From CAZMGT01 sp964565895 (GTDB lineage Bacteria; Armatimonadota; Zipacnadia; UBA1398; CAZMGT01), in NCBI GenBank assembly GCA_964565895.1, contig CAZMGT010000009.1, positions 1 through 64,000 of the forward strand: a stretch of DNA of 64,000 nucleotides. The letters run 5' to 3'. Positions 34,685-43,344 of the stretch are shown one piece after another; position 1 is the stretch's first letter, and each line of letters opens with the position of its first letter. The notes beneath the pieces were generated by a model, which did no database searches, was not told the origin of the DNA, and worked only from the letters and a program-made list of their open reading frames with translations. A program made the translations under genes and the position numbers.

Positions 34685-35146
34685 GTGGCGAAAATCGAGG
34701 GCGTGCGCGTTAAGCCGCTTGAGGTGCACTGCGACGAACGGGGATGGCTGTTTGAGATCCTCCGCTGTGACGAGGAGATCTTCCAAAAGTTCGGCCAGGT
34801 ATACCTCACCGCGGCATATCCCGGTGTGGTCAAAGCGTGGCACATGCACCGCCGGCAGACGGACTACTTCTGCTGCGTGGCGGGGATGATTAAGCTCGTT
34901 CTTTGCGACCGGCGCGAAGGCTCGCCGACAAAGGGGACGATCGAGGAGTTTTTCGCAGGCGAGCGCAACCCCATTCTCGTGGTCATTCCCCCGGGCGTCG
35001 CTCACGGGTTCAAGTGCATCAGCGGCGAGCCGGCGCTGGTGATCAACGTTCCCACGGAGCCCTATAACGCAGCGGAGCCGGACGAGGTGCGCTTTCCCGC
35101 GCACGGCGGGGAGATCGACTACGACTGGGCGCGAAAGGACCGCTAG
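34685..35146 (+). CDS. RmlC-like cupin (dTDP-sugar 3,5-epimerase family)
   Basis: A 153-residue cupin of the dTDP-4-dehydrorhamnose 3,5-epimerase family. The catalytic His lies in KAWHMHRRQTDYFCCVAG and the family Asp/Tyr region follows, with VIPPGVAHGFKCISG near residue 110. The usual RmlC is about 180 residues; this shorter form is common in sugar-nucleotide clusters of other types. GTG 34685 follows AGGGGTGG; a GTG at 34676 is also possible. The next gene starts 2 bases after its stop, so the pair is one operon, but RmlB and RmlD are absent. Confidence 0.87.
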   Translation: MAKIEGVRVKPLEVHCDERGWLFEILRCDEEIFQKFGQVYLTAAYPGVVKAWHMHRRQTDYFCCVAGMIKLVLCDRREGSPTKGTIEEFFAGERNPILVVIPPGVAHGFKCISGEPALVINVPTEPYNAAEPDEVRFPAHGGEIDYDWARKDR

Positions 35147-35148
35147 CG

Positions 35149-35904
35149 ATGAAGGGCCTGCTGCTCGCCGGAGGCAAGGGGACGCGCCTGCGCCCGCTGA
35201 CCCGCGTCACGAACAAGCACCTGCTCCCTGTGGGCCGGTTTCCCATGATCTATTACCCCCTGCACACGCTGATCGAGATGGGCCTGCGGGAGATCATGAT
35301 CGTCGTGGGGGGCGAGAGCATCGCCGACGTCATGGCCCTGCTCGGCTCGGGGAGCAGGTTTGGGGTTAACTTGAGCTATCGCGTCCAAGATGAGGCGGGG
35401 GGCATTGCCCAGGCGGTGGGCTTGGCCGAGGGTTTCGCCCGCGAGGAGCATATCGTGGTTATCCTTGGCGACAATATCTTTCACGAGCCGATGAGCGGCT
35501 ATCTCGAGCGCTTTCGGCAAAGCGGGGCCGAGGCGGCGATTTTCTACAAAAAAGTTGACCACCCGGAGCGCTTCGGCGTGCTTGAGCTCGACGGCGCGGG
35601 CCGCCCCCTGCGCATCGAGGAGAAACCGGCGCAGCCTAAGTCGCCCTATGCGGTAACTGGGCTTTACATCTATCCCCCATCGGTTTTCGACATCGTTCGC
35701 GGGCTTAAGCCCTCGGCGCGGGGCGAGCTGGAGATTACCGACGTGAACAACGCCTATATCGAACGGGGGCAGATGTGCGCGTTTGAGCTTTCCGGCTTTT
35801 GGTCCGACGCGGGAACGTTTCAGACGCTGCGCCGCGCCTCGAACTTCGCGCTCGACAACGAGTTTCACTGGTACCACACAATAAGCGAGCCCGTGGGGCA
35901 ATGA
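35149..35904 (+). CDS. Sugar-1-phosphate nucleotidyltransferase (RmlA-like)
   Basis: A 251-residue nucleotidyltransferase matching the short glucose-1-phosphate thymidylyltransferase type: LLLAGGKGTRLRPLTRVTNK at the N terminus holds the nucleotide, then HLLPVGRFPMIYYPLHTLIE, RVQDEAGGIAQAVGLAEGF, VVILGDNIF with a metal Asp, and GFWSDAGTFQTL near the end. It would activate a sugar phosphate as dTDP- or UDP-sugar. It is co-translated with the RmlC-like gene (2-base gap). The glycosyltransferase and FAD oxidoreductase genes a little further on could use its product; that link is inference. Confidence 0.92.
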   Translation: MKGLLLAGGKGTRLRPLTRVTNKHLLPVGRFPMIYYPLHTLIEMGLREIMIVVGGESIADVMALLGSGSRFGVNLSYRVQDEAGGIAQAVGLAEGFAREEHIVVILGDNIFHEPMSGYLERFRQSGAEAAIFYKKVDHPERFGVLELDGAGRPLRIEEKPAQPKSPYAVTGLYIYPPSVFDIVRGLKPSARGELEITDVNNAYIERGQMCAFELSGFWSDAGTFQTLRRASNFALDNEFHWYHTISEPVGQ

Positions 35905-35983
35905 GGCCCTCGCGCGGCAGGAAGGTGGCGTCGCGCCGAGCGTGGGCGCGCTGCGCGCGTTTTTCCGCGCTGGGCCCCGCCGC

Positions 35984-36949
35984 CTAGCGCCGCGTCTCGA
36001 CCTCGCTTTTGAGGGCGTTGAGCTTGGGGATAAGCCAGTTGAGCACCTCCATCGCCGCCGGGCCCTCGGGGACGCTGTGGCCGGAGTCGAACCACTTGAT
36101 CGTTTTCGGCTCGCTGGCCACCTCGTGCAGGCGCTTGTTTGCGGCGACGGGGACGACGGTGTCCTGCCGGCCGTTGATGTAGAGCGCGGGGCGCGGGGCG
36201 AGGTGCGGGGCGAAGTGTAGCGGGTCCACAGGGGTGAGGATGTCGCCGACCTGCTTAAGCACGCCGAGCTTGCGCGCCTGCTCGCCCTCGGGTAGGCTGC
36301 TCTGCGCGGCCATTAGCTCCCAGTCCGCCCCGCCGACGATGAAAATGCCCAGGTCAATGCGCGGCTCCACCGCGGTAAGCACTACGCCCATAATCGCCCC
36401 CATGCTCCCACCCGCGCAGACGACGCGGCCGACGTCGAGGTCCTCGCGCGTGGCGGCGTAGTCCAGCGCGCGGCGATAGTCGATGATGCTTTGGATAAGC
36501 GCGTCGCGGCTGCGCACGAGGTGCTCGGGGTCGTAAATGCTCACGCCCTCCACGGCGCGGTCGCCGTGGTAGACGGCGTCGAGGGAGATCACGGCGACGC
36601 CCAGCGCGGCGACCAAGGGCCAGACCTCGCGCGCGGTGTTCTTGCTCCCGCCGTAGCCGTGCAAGGCGAGGGCCACAGGGAACGGACCCTTGCCCTCGGG
36701 AACGATGAGGATCCCCGGGACGCGGCCGCCCTTGGGGCTGTCGAACGAAAACCACTCGATGTGCCCGCCGGTGACCGGCTCGCTACGCTCGACGTTGGCG
36801 TTTAGCGGCAGGTTTGCGTCATAGCGGTAGAATTGGCAGAGGATGGCATATGCCTCGTCGCCCACGGGCTCGCGCTGCGCGGCTTGGGTATGTCCCAGGG
36901 CGAGCGCCGCGAAAGCTAAGCCTAGGGCAAGGGCTATCATGCGCCTCAT
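35984..36949 (-). CDS. Secreted alpha/beta hydrolase
   Basis: A 321-residue serine hydrolase with an N-terminal signal (LALGLAFAALALGHTQA). The oxyanion region is VALALHGYGGSK, the nucleophile is in CAGGSMGAIMG (Ser about 182), the acid is in NGRQDTVVP and the His is in DSGHSVPEG. The pattern fits the dienelactone-hydrolase or acetyl-xylan-esterase-like groups; it probably removes an ester from a plant- or microbe-derived substrate. It stands between two other genes on the same strand without a visible promoter. Confidence 0.87.
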   Translation of the reverse strand: MRRMIALALGLAFAALALGHTQAAQREPVGDEAYAILCQFYRYDANLPLNANVERSEPVTGGHIEWFSFDSPKGGRVPGILIVPEGKGPFPVALALHGYGGSKNTAREVWPLVAALGVAVISLDAVYHGDRAVEGVSIYDPEHLVRSRDALIQSIIDYRRALDYAATREDLDVGRVVCAGGSMGAIMGVVLTAVEPRIDLGIFIVGGADWELMAAQSSLPEGEQARKLGVLKQVGDILTPVDPLHFAPHLAPRPALYINGRQDTVVPVAANKRLHEVASEPKTIKWFDSGHSVPEGPAAMEVLNWLIPKLNALKSEVETRR

Positions 36950-36980
36950 CGCTCATCGCCTACCCTTCTTACGCCTCGCT

Positions 36981-38309
36981 TTATTGTTCTTCTTTGCTAA
37001 GCATTGTGGCAACCTGTTTTGCAAAGAGCACGGAGTAGTTCGTCCCGCGGTCCTGCGGATAAACCTGGGCCATATTGCACAAAAAAAGCCCGGCAATCGG
37101 CGTGCGCTGCGGAGGGACAAGCTCGCCATAGCCCACGCTGACGATGGGCTGCGCATATTTCTCCCGCCAGCAATACAGGGCGCATACCGAGCGTTCCTCA
37201 AAGTCGGGAAATATCCGCTTAAGCCAGGGCAGATATTCCTCAAACAGCGCCCGGCCGTCTAACGCAAACAGCCGGTCGTCGGGGAGCATATACTTTGTCA
37301 CGTACGCCAAATGCACCCCACCGTACTCCTCCGGGGGGATGATGTTTGTATGCTCGATCACTCCGACGAACGGAAAGCCCGGCTCGTTGATGTTCAGCCA
37401 GTACGTCTCGCTCAGCTTGCGCTTTAGGGCGAGCACTAAGCACACCACGCCAAGGTAGCGCACGGCGCGCAGGCGGCTGGCGAAACCCGCGGGAAGGTCC
37501 GGGGCGAGCTGGGCGACAAGCGGCGGGGCGACGGTGGCCACCACGGCGTCGTGCGCGCGCTCTGCGCCGGAGGCGACCACGCCGGCTACGCGGCCGTTGC
37601 GCACGACGATCTTCTCCACGGGCGTGCGCAAGAGGACCTCGCCGCCCGCGGCGCAGATGCGTTCTGCAAGCGCCTGGGCCACGCGGGCAAAACCCCCGCG
37701 GATGTAAATCAGCTCCTCGGCCTGGCGGGCGCTGCGCGAGCCGCCGCGCAGCTTAAGCTTGCTCCAAAACCACGGGGCGGCGATCTCCTCGGCGAAGCGG
37801 CCGAATTTCCCGCGGAGCAGCGGCTCCCAGACGACCTGGTAAACGCGCGGGCCGGCCATGCGCACGAGCCAGTCGCGTGCGGTAAGGTGCTCGATGGCGC
37901 GAAAGTCGCGCACAAGTCGGGCGCGCAGGGCGAGCATTCCCAGGCGCAGGCGGTCGGCAACGCGGAGGGGGGAAAAGCGGAGAAGGTCCAGCGGCGTAGA
38001 GAGGCGCCAGATTTTGCCTCCGTAAAACACCCCTGTGTTCGTCTCGCGGGGAAGGAGGCACTGGCCTAGGCCCAGCTCGCGGACCAGCGCAAGCATTGCC
38101 CGGTCGTGCGCGAAGAGGTGGTGGTAGAACTTCTCGAGCGGCGCCCCGTGGACGGAAAAACAGGCGGCAAGCCCGCCTAGGCGGTCGTCTTTTTCGTAGA
38201 CGGTGCAGCGGATGCCGCGCGAGGAAAGGAAATAGCCGGTGGCTAGGCCGGCGAAACCCCCGCCGATGATTCCCACGGATTGCGGCCGAGCTAGCGCATT
38301 TTGCGCCAC
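36981..38309 (-). CDS. FAD-dependent oxidoreductase (protoporphyrinogen oxidase-like amine oxidase fold)
   Basis: A 442-residue flavoprotein with the N-terminal FAD motif VGIIGGGFAGLATGYFLSSRG and VYEKDDRLGGLA. The middle contains the ERICAAGGEVLLRTPVEKI segment that joins FAD, and the end has QTPIAGLFLCNMAQVYPQDRG-like residues that close the FAD site. Relatives oxidise or reduce protoporphyrinogen, carotenoids or UDP-galactopyranose-type sugars (Glf-like); the position after a glycosyltransferase favours a lipid or sugar role. GTG start; the gene overlaps the end of the glycosyltransferase gene by 19 bases, so the two are co-expressed. Confidence 0.88.
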   Translation of the reverse strand: MAQNALARPQSVGIIGGGFAGLATGYFLSSRGIRCTVYEKDDRLGGLAACFSVHGAPLEKFYHHLFAHDRAMLALVRELGLGQCLLPRETNTGVFYGGKIWRLSTPLDLLRFSPLRVADRLRLGMLALRARLVRDFRAIEHLTARDWLVRMAGPRVYQVVWEPLLRGKFGRFAEEIAAPWFWSKLKLRGGSRSARQAEELIYIRGGFARVAQALAERICAAGGEVLLRTPVEKIVVRNGRVAGVVASGAERAHDAVVATVAPPLVAQLAPDLPAGFASRLRAVRYLGVVCLVLALKRKLSETYWLNINEPGFPFVGVIEHTNIIPPEEYGGVHLAYVTKYMLPDDRLFALDGRALFEEYLPWLKRIFPDFEERSVCALYCWREKYAQPIVSVGYGELVPPQRTPIAGLFLCNMAQVYPQDRGTNYSVLFAKQVATMLSKEEQ

Positions 38310-38980
38310 AGTTTAAAAACCTCCCAAAACATGCGCAAAATAACGCCGAGCTTCGCCCCAGATTGCTCGCCATAGCGCCGCGGGTAGTGGTGCACGCCGA
38401 CCTCGGTATAGCTAAACCCCGCGCGGCGGGCCTTGGCCATAAGCTCCGCGGAAATCAGCGCCCCCTCGCTCTCCAGCTCGATCGCCTCAAGTACGCGGCG
38501 GGGGATAAGCTTAAACGCGCAGTCTAAATCCCTAAGCTTTAGGCCGAACAACAGGCGAATAAATGCTCCATAAAGCTTGGCGTTTATCGTGCGGTAGAAC
38601 GGGTCGCTGCGCCTTATGCGAAAGCCGCAGATAATGTCCGCCTGGCCAACCTTTTGCACCAACTTCTCCAGCTCGGCGACGTCGAACTGGCCGTCGCCGT
38701 CGGTGAAGAACACGTAGTCCATGCGCGCCTCGGAAAACCCGCGCTTAAGCGCACCGCCATAGCCGCGGTTGCGCTCGTTGTGCACGGCGCGCACGGCGTG
38801 GTGCCTGCGCGCGAGCTCGTCGGCGAGTTCCGCGGTGCCGTCGGTGCTTCCGTCGTCAACGATAATAATCTCAAAGCGCTCGGCCACGCGCGGGGCGACC
38901 TCAAGCGCGCGCTGCACCAGGGGCCCGATGTTTTGGACTTCGTTGTGGCAGGGAAAAAAGATAGAAAGACTGGGCAGCAT
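38291..38980 (-). CDS. Family 2 glycosyltransferase
   Basis: A 229-residue GT-A glycosyltransferase of the dolichol-phosphate-mannose-synthase type: LPSLSIFFPCHNE, IIIVDDGSTDGTAELAD, NRGYGGALKRGF, VFFTDGDGQFD with the DxD-like metal motif, and RDLDCAFKLIPRRVL. It lacks C-terminal membrane helices. It probably moves a sugar to polyprenyl phosphate. ATG 38980 has GGTGA 5 bases upstream; a start at 39025 would add 15 residues. It overlaps the FAD oxidoreductase gene and is divergent from the lipoprotein gene at 39145. Confidence 0.9.
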   Translation of the reverse strand: MLPSLSIFFPCHNEVQNIGPLVQRALEVAPRVAERFEIIIVDDGSTDGTAELADELARRHHAVRAVHNERNRGYGGALKRGFSEARMDYVFFTDGDGQFDVAELEKLVQKVGQADIICGFRIRRSDPFYRTINAKLYGAFIRLLFGLKLRDLDCAFKLIPRRVLEAIELESEGALISAELMAKARRAGFSYTEVGVHHYPRRYGEQSGAKLGVILRMFWEVFKLWRKMR

Positions 38981-39144
38981 GGCAGTCACCGCCGCCTGGC
39001 GCGGGCGAGATATTTTGTCGTTCATTGCGCCGCGGGTGCTTTCCTTCTCGGGGCCGGGAGCCGCGCTGCGCTCAAAACGGCGCCGCGCTTTGCCGTATTG
39101 ACCGTTGTAGCAACAGCGCTTTTGCCCGCCAGGGGAGGCAGAAA

Positions 39145-39798
39145 ATGGTTCGCGCTTTGTTGGTGGTACTGGCCTGCATGGCGCTTATCGTTGCCGCGGG
39201 TTGCCGCTCCGCGGGCGAGGGGAAGACGAGCGTCTCGGTGGCGCCGATCACCCCGCAGGCGCCCACGCCGGAGGAGAAAACGCCGGCCGGCGCCTCCGCC
39301 TCGCCATCCGCGTTTCGCTGGACGCCAACACCCACGCTGCAGGACATTCCCGCGCACCCCGTGCAGGGGATGCTAAACGGGGCCTCGTTTGTTCCGCAAT
39401 ATGTGGTAATCGAGCGCGACTATAATGGGATTTCCACGGACATTACGTTTTCGGACAAGGCCCCCGACGCCCCAGGGGGACATCTTGAGGGCAACAGCGC
39501 GTTTGAGCTGCGCTTTGCCCGGCCGGCGTGGCTTAAGACGGGCAGCTTTACCAAAACCCTTTCCCAGCAGGTGGATTTTCGCGAGTTTCACGCCTTTTAC
39601 CACTATCCTGAGCCAGACGGCGTGCAAATGACCGTTGCTCAAAATTGGGCCTGTGCGTTTGAGATTACGGAGATTACCCCGGACAACGACCCCACGAACG
39701 ACATTTCGGGCATTGCCCTGGGGCGTATCGCCCTGTGCATTGACGACGAGTCTCACAGTTGGCTCGCCGGGGAGTTCCGCGCGTATATCGTGGAGTGA
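39145..39798 (+). CDS. Lipoprotein, unknown function
   Basis: A 217-residue protein with a lipoprotein signal ending in IVAAGC (Cys about 18). A Thr/Pro/Glu spacer (TPQAPTPEEKTPAG) leads to a beta-rich domain of about 140 residues (YVVIERDYNGISTDITFSD, HAFYHYPEPDGVQM, GRIALCIDDE). No family recognised. It might bind a ligand at the outer face of the membrane. AGGGGAGG precedes ATG 39145. Confidence 0.82.
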   Translation: MVRALLVVLACMALIVAAGCRSAGEGKTSVSVAPITPQAPTPEEKTPAGASASPSAFRWTPTPTLQDIPAHPVQGMLNGASFVPQYVVIERDYNGISTDITFSDKAPDAPGGHLEGNSAFELRFARPAWLKTGSFTKTLSQQVDFREFHAFYHYPEPDGVQMTVAQNWACAFEITEITPDNDPTNDISGIALGRIALCIDDESHSWLAGEFRAYIVE

Positions 39799-40014
39799 CG
39801 GGTTTAACGGGCAACAAACGCGGCGTGCGCGCCCCCGCTTGCTGCCTTCTTCGGCCTCGCATCGTCGGCCTAAGCCAGCTTGAAGAAGCCTAAACCCTCT
39901 GCGGCGCTCTGCGCTCCGCGTGGGAGGAGCGCGCGGCCTGGCCTTCGAACCCTCGACGGGGTGCGGGTTGTTCTCCTGCAAAAGCTGTGGGTTTTAAGGC
40001 GGGCCGGGTAGCCA

Positions 40015-40410
40015 ATGCGCATTGAGAGCCGATTCGAGCTCCTCCGCGAGGTGCGCAGCGAGACGCTCCAGCGTGCGGCAGAGGCTGGGTTCGACGCCGA
40101 AGACGCCGCAGACATTGCCCTGTGCGTCTCCGAGGCCGTGGCCAACGCCATTCAACACGGAAACCAGGGCGACCCGGCGAAGTACGTCGAGGTCAACTTC
40201 TTCGACGCGCCCGATCAATTCATCGTCGAGGTGCGCGACGAAGGCTCGGGGATCCCCCTTGACCTGGAGGGCGGGCGATTTGTAGGCGCCGCCGAGGGCT
40301 TGCACCTTGGCCGGGGAATGCGCCTTATTTTGGGGCTCATGGACGACGTTCGCGTAAGCCACGACGAGGGGCGCATTGTCCTTGTTAAGCGAAAGCGTGG
40401 TGGGCGATGA
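40015..40410 (+). CDS. RsbW-like serine kinase / ATP-binding anti-sigma factor
   Basis: A 131-residue HATPase_c_2 protein. The N box is CVSEAVANAIQHGN (Glu, Asn, His), followed by VEVRDEGSGIP (G1, DxGxG) and EGLHLGRGMRLI (G2 lid). RsbW and SpoIIAB-type proteins phosphorylate STAS antagonists and hold sigma factors; no sigma factor or STAS gene adjoins. Its stop overlaps the coaX ATG (ATGA), so it is co-translated with a pantothenate kinase, an odd pairing. Confidence 0.9.
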   Translation: MRIESRFELLREVRSETLQRAAEAGFDAEDAADIALCVSEAVANAIQHGNQGDPAKYVEVNFFDAPDQFIVEVRDEGSGIPLDLEGGRFVGAAEGLHLGRGMRLILGLMDDVRVSHDEGRIVLVKRKRGGR

Positions 40411-41186
40411 GCCTGCTCCTTGCCGTGGACATCGGCAACACAAACATCGGCATCGGCGCGTTTGCCGGCGACGAGCTGCGCCACCACTGGCGGATCGAGA
40501 CGCGGCGCGAGGCCACGGGTGACACCTACGGCGCGGTTGTCCTTGGGGCCTTGGCAGCAAGCGGCGTGCGCCCGGAGGAGCTGTGCGGCGTTGTCATTTG
40601 CAGCGTTGTTCCGCGGCTGACGGAGGAATTTGCGCGGCTGGCGCGGCGCTACCTCAAGCACGAGGCCGACGTGTTGCACATCGAGGACCTAGACATCCGC
40701 ACGCCCTACCAGCCGCCGTCGTCGATCGGCATGGACCGCATCGCCAACGCCCTTGCCGTGCGCGAGCGACATGGGCTGCCCGCGGTGGTCGTGGATTTCG
40801 GCACCGCGACGACCGTTGACGCCGTGGCCGAGGACGGGACGTATCTCGGGGGAGCGATTGCCCCGGGGATCGAGACCGCGGTAGAGGCGCTTTATGCCCG
40901 CGCCGCGCTGCTGCACCGCGCGGACCTCCATCTTCCGCGCTCGGCGCTGGGGACGACGACGGCGGACAGCCTGCGCTCGGGGATTATCTACGGCTTTGCG
41001 GGGCAAGTAGACGGCATCGTGCGCAGGATCCTCGCCGAGCTTTCCGGCGAGCCCTGCGTGGTAGCTACGGGGGGCCAGGCAAAGCTCATCGCCCCTGTTT
41101 CGGAAACGATTCAAAAGGTCGACGAGCACCTTACCCTACACGGCGTGCGCATTGCCCACGAGCTGAAAAAGCGCCGCGCGGGCTAG
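40407..41186 (+). CDS. coaX: Type III pantothenate kinase
   Basis: A 259-residue CoaX that phosphorylates pantothenate in the first step of coenzyme A synthesis. ASKHA-fold phosphate loop LLAVDIGNTNIGIG near residue 4, then PPSSIGMDRIANALA, VVVDFGTATTVDAV, and the C-terminal VVATGGQAKLI. Type III enzymes are not inhibited by CoA and depend on K+ or NH4+. It overlaps the RsbW-like gene by 4 bases and its TAG overlaps the TAG of the leftward dehydratase-like gene (CTAG). Confidence 0.95.
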   Translation: MSLLLAVDIGNTNIGIGAFAGDELRHHWRIETRREATGDTYGAVVLGALAASGVRPEELCGVVICSVVPRLTEEFARLARRYLKHEADVLHIEDLDIRTPYQPPSSIGMDRIANALAVRERHGLPAVVVDFGTATTVDAVAEDGTYLGGAIAPGIETAVEALYARAALLHRADLHLPRSALGTTTADSLRSGIIYGFAGQVDGIVRRILAELSGEPCVVATGGQAKLIAPVSETIQKVDEHLTLHGVRIAHELKKRRAG

Positions 41187-42253
41187 CGCCGCCGCTGGCG
41201 CCCGCGGAGCATTTCCACAAACGCTTCAACGCGCACGCGGATTTGCTCTACGTCCTCCGCGGAGTAGTCGGTCTCGATGGAGAGAACGGGAACGTTGAGC
41301 TCAGCCAAGCGCTCGCGCACGGCGGCAAGCTCAGCGTCGTAAAGGTGACAGCCGCGGAGCAGGTGATATATCGCGCCATCGACCGAAAAGCGCTGGGCAA
41401 GCAAAGCGAGGCGCTCGAGGCGATCGTCGTTGGGCGAAAAGCAGGGGCAGGTGCAGGGCAGCAGGTAGCGGTCGGCAAGCGCGGCGAGAAGGTCGGCCAG
41501 GGTGGGCTCGTCCAGGGCCACGGCGTCGCACAGGGGCCGCGGGCCAGCGCAGGTTTCGTCGGCAACGATCGCCGCGCCCGCTTCCTCGGCCACGGCAAGC
41601 ACCTTGGCGTTAGGCCACACGCAGGGCGAGCCGGTGAGCAGCAGACGGGGGCGCGCGGCGGGCTTTTCTTCCGCGGCTGGGCTGGCGTCGAGAGCGTCGG
41701 CCAGCGCTTGCGCGGCCGCGGCCCACTCCTCCATCGGCGCCCAATATGCCGTCCAAAACACGCGGGCCGCCTCGGTTGCCCGCAACAGCGGCGGGTCGCT
41801 GCGCATGTGCTCGACGAGCCGCCGGGTGGCGCGCGTGGCGCGGCGGAACAGGCGAACCGAGCGCAACAGGGCCTCGCGGTCGACCTTCCGCCCCGCCAGG
41901 CGGCCCAGCTCGTCGCGCAGCCGGGCGACCTCGGCGCGCCACAACGCGCGGGCCCGCGCGCTGTGTTTGCGCCGCGGAACGTCGAGGGAGAGGACGGGGG
42001 CGCGCTCGCCAACAAGCTGGGCCAGCCGCGCCTTCCAGTCGCAGGTGATCGGGGCAACGACGAGGTCCAAGGCCTCGGGCGCCGGCTGCTCGGCAGCAAA
42101 CAGCGCACCCCAGCAGGCGAGGACCACGGGGCAGGTGTCGCGGGGAAGCTCGGCCGCGCCGCGCTCGGCGTCCTTGCGCTGGCCTGCACAGAGGCGGACG
42201 AAGGCCGCACCTGAGGCATGGATTAGCTCAAGTGGGACAAGGGCGCAGAGCAC
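41183..42253 (-). CDS. 2-hydroxyacyl-CoA dehydratase-type iron-sulfur subunit (second copy)
   Basis: A protein of at least 356 residues in the HgdB/HadC/BcrC superfamily, which holds [4Fe-4S] or double-cubane clusters for radical dehydration or difficult reductions. Cluster-ligand candidates are in PRDTCPVV, APITCDWK and LRGCHLYD; VADETCAG and PCTCPCFSP add more. The end, VPVLSIETDYSAED and RVRVEAFVEML, is the family signature. The GTG at 42253 gives a protein that lacks the first helix. The frame stays open upstream and encodes a matching helix (ALEPFFRWADYHSPAQAI), but I find no ATG, GTG or TTG there, only CTG or other rare codons. The paralogue at 44179 has the same helix. Confidence 0.85.
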   Translation of the reverse strand: MLCALVPLELIHASGAAFVRLCAGQRKDAERGAAELPRDTCPVVLACWGALFAAEQPAPEALDLVVAPITCDWKARLAQLVGERAPVLSLDVPRRKHSARARALWRAEVARLRDELGRLAGRKVDREALLRSVRLFRRATRATRRLVEHMRSDPPLLRATEAARVFWTAYWAPMEEWAAAAQALADALDASPAAEEKPAARPRLLLTGSPCVWPNAKVLAVAEEAGAAIVADETCAGPRPLCDAVALDEPTLADLLAALADRYLLPCTCPCFSPNDDRLERLALLAQRFSVDGAIYHLLRGCHLYDAELAAVRERLAELNVPVLSIETDYSAEDVEQIRVRVEAFVEMLRGRQRRR

Positions 42254-42354
42254 ACCAACGACGCGGCGCCCCGCGCCGCGGTGGGCGGCGATAGCCTGTG
42301 CCGGGCTGTGGTAGTCCGCCCAGCGAAAAAACGGCTCCAGGGCCTGGGCGCGGT

Positions 42355-43305
42355 CTAGGACAGCTTGCGATATCGGGCGATCACCTGCTCTAAAAGCGCC
42401 TTTACCCGGTCGGGCTGGGCCACCTCGAGCGCGTAGGCGACGAGGTTTTGCGAGCGAAAGATAAGCGTGTGCTTGCCGTTGCGCGCGAGATAGTCCAACC
42501 AGGGCCGTCGCGAAAGCAGGCGCTGGCCGTCGTCCACTGCTACCTGGGCGAGCATGTTTACCACTTGCTGCGCCTTTTGCTCGTTGGGATAGGCGGCCAA
42601 AACGACAAGCTGCGGGGCGCCAGCTACGGTTAACTCGGCAAGGACGCAGTCTACATCCCAGCGCCGGTTCTGCAGGTCTTCGCCAAGCAAGAACACGTTG
42701 TCGAACGAGATGTTAAGCACCTGCTCCAACGCGTTGCGATAGTGCAAGTAGCGCAGGGTAAGCCAGTTCACGCGGTCTGCGGGCAAAGCGCGCACGAGCG
42801 CGGGCATGTTATATTTCCCGCTCACTTGCGCGGCGAGGCGCTCGGCAAACGGGCGCATGTCCTCCTCGGTAATCGGCGCGCGCCCCACTTGGGCGATACG
42901 GATGCAATAGCGCCCCCGCCAGACCATTAGGTTGGGGAGCTTGCCCAGCGTGGCGTGGTCGCCGATGTTAACCAGCTTGCCCGGCGAGCGGCGCACGGTA
43001 TATAGGCCAAACGCATCTTCGGGCGTGCCAAAGCGGTGGACGAAAACCTCAAGCTTTTTGTTGCCTTTTTGAAAAATGCGGTGCTCGGAGTCTAGGAACC
43101 GAAAGCCAAGGTAAAAGTCGACGAAGCCGTCGATCGCCTCCTCGAGCTTCGGGCCGACATAGGTGCGGATCTCGCTCGCCGGCCGCCAGCCCGGGACGTT
43201 AAGCTTGGCGAGGGTCATTTTCCCGCCGCGTTGGCCAAACGCCCCGCCCCAAACGCACGCCAAAACAAGCAGCGCAAAACCAACCGCCCGCCTGCACACG
43301 GTCAT
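42355..43305 (-). CDS. Secreted DUF6599-like protein
   Basis: A 316-residue protein with a Sec signal (AVGFALLVLACVWGGAFG). It resembles the DUF6599 family: IRTYVGPKLEEAIDGFVDFYL, NKKLEVFVHRFGTPEDAFGLY with the Gly-Xaa-Pro-Glu-Ala-Phe-Gly pattern, and a repeat-like second half (VLAELTVAGAPQLVVLAAYPNEQK). Function unknown; no catalytic motif. It lies between two genes for cytosolic iron-sulfur proteins on one strand, which is unexpected for an exported protein. ATG 43305 follows GGAGGGGGCG. Confidence 0.78.
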   Translation of the reverse strand: MTVCRRAVGFALLVLACVWGGAFGQRGGKMTLAKLNVPGWRPASEIRTYVGPKLEEAIDGFVDFYLGFRFLDSEHRIFQKGNKKLEVFVHRFGTPEDAFGLYTVRRSPGKLVNIGDHATLGKLPNLMVWRGRYCIRIAQVGRAPITEEDMRPFAERLAAQVSGKYNMPALVRALPADRVNWLTLRYLHYRNALEQVLNISFDNVFLLGEDLQNRRWDVDCVLAELTVAGAPQLVVLAAYPNEQKAQQVVNMLAQVAVDDGQRLLSRRPWLDYLARNGKHTLIFRSQNLVAYALEVAQPDRVKALLEQVIARYRKLS

Positions 43306-43344
43306 CGCCCCCTCCGCACAGGGTTTGCACGCCGAGCGCGCAAG

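Noticed and set aside
35905..35983. A terminator after the nucleotidyltransferase gene
   Set aside because: GCGCGC repeats before TTTTT allow only about 4 pairs with a sensible loop, too weak to list.
39930..39960. A TTCGAA element resembling a tRNA T loop
   Set aside because: The flanking bases do not form a T stem and no anticodon arm or acceptor stem can be built.
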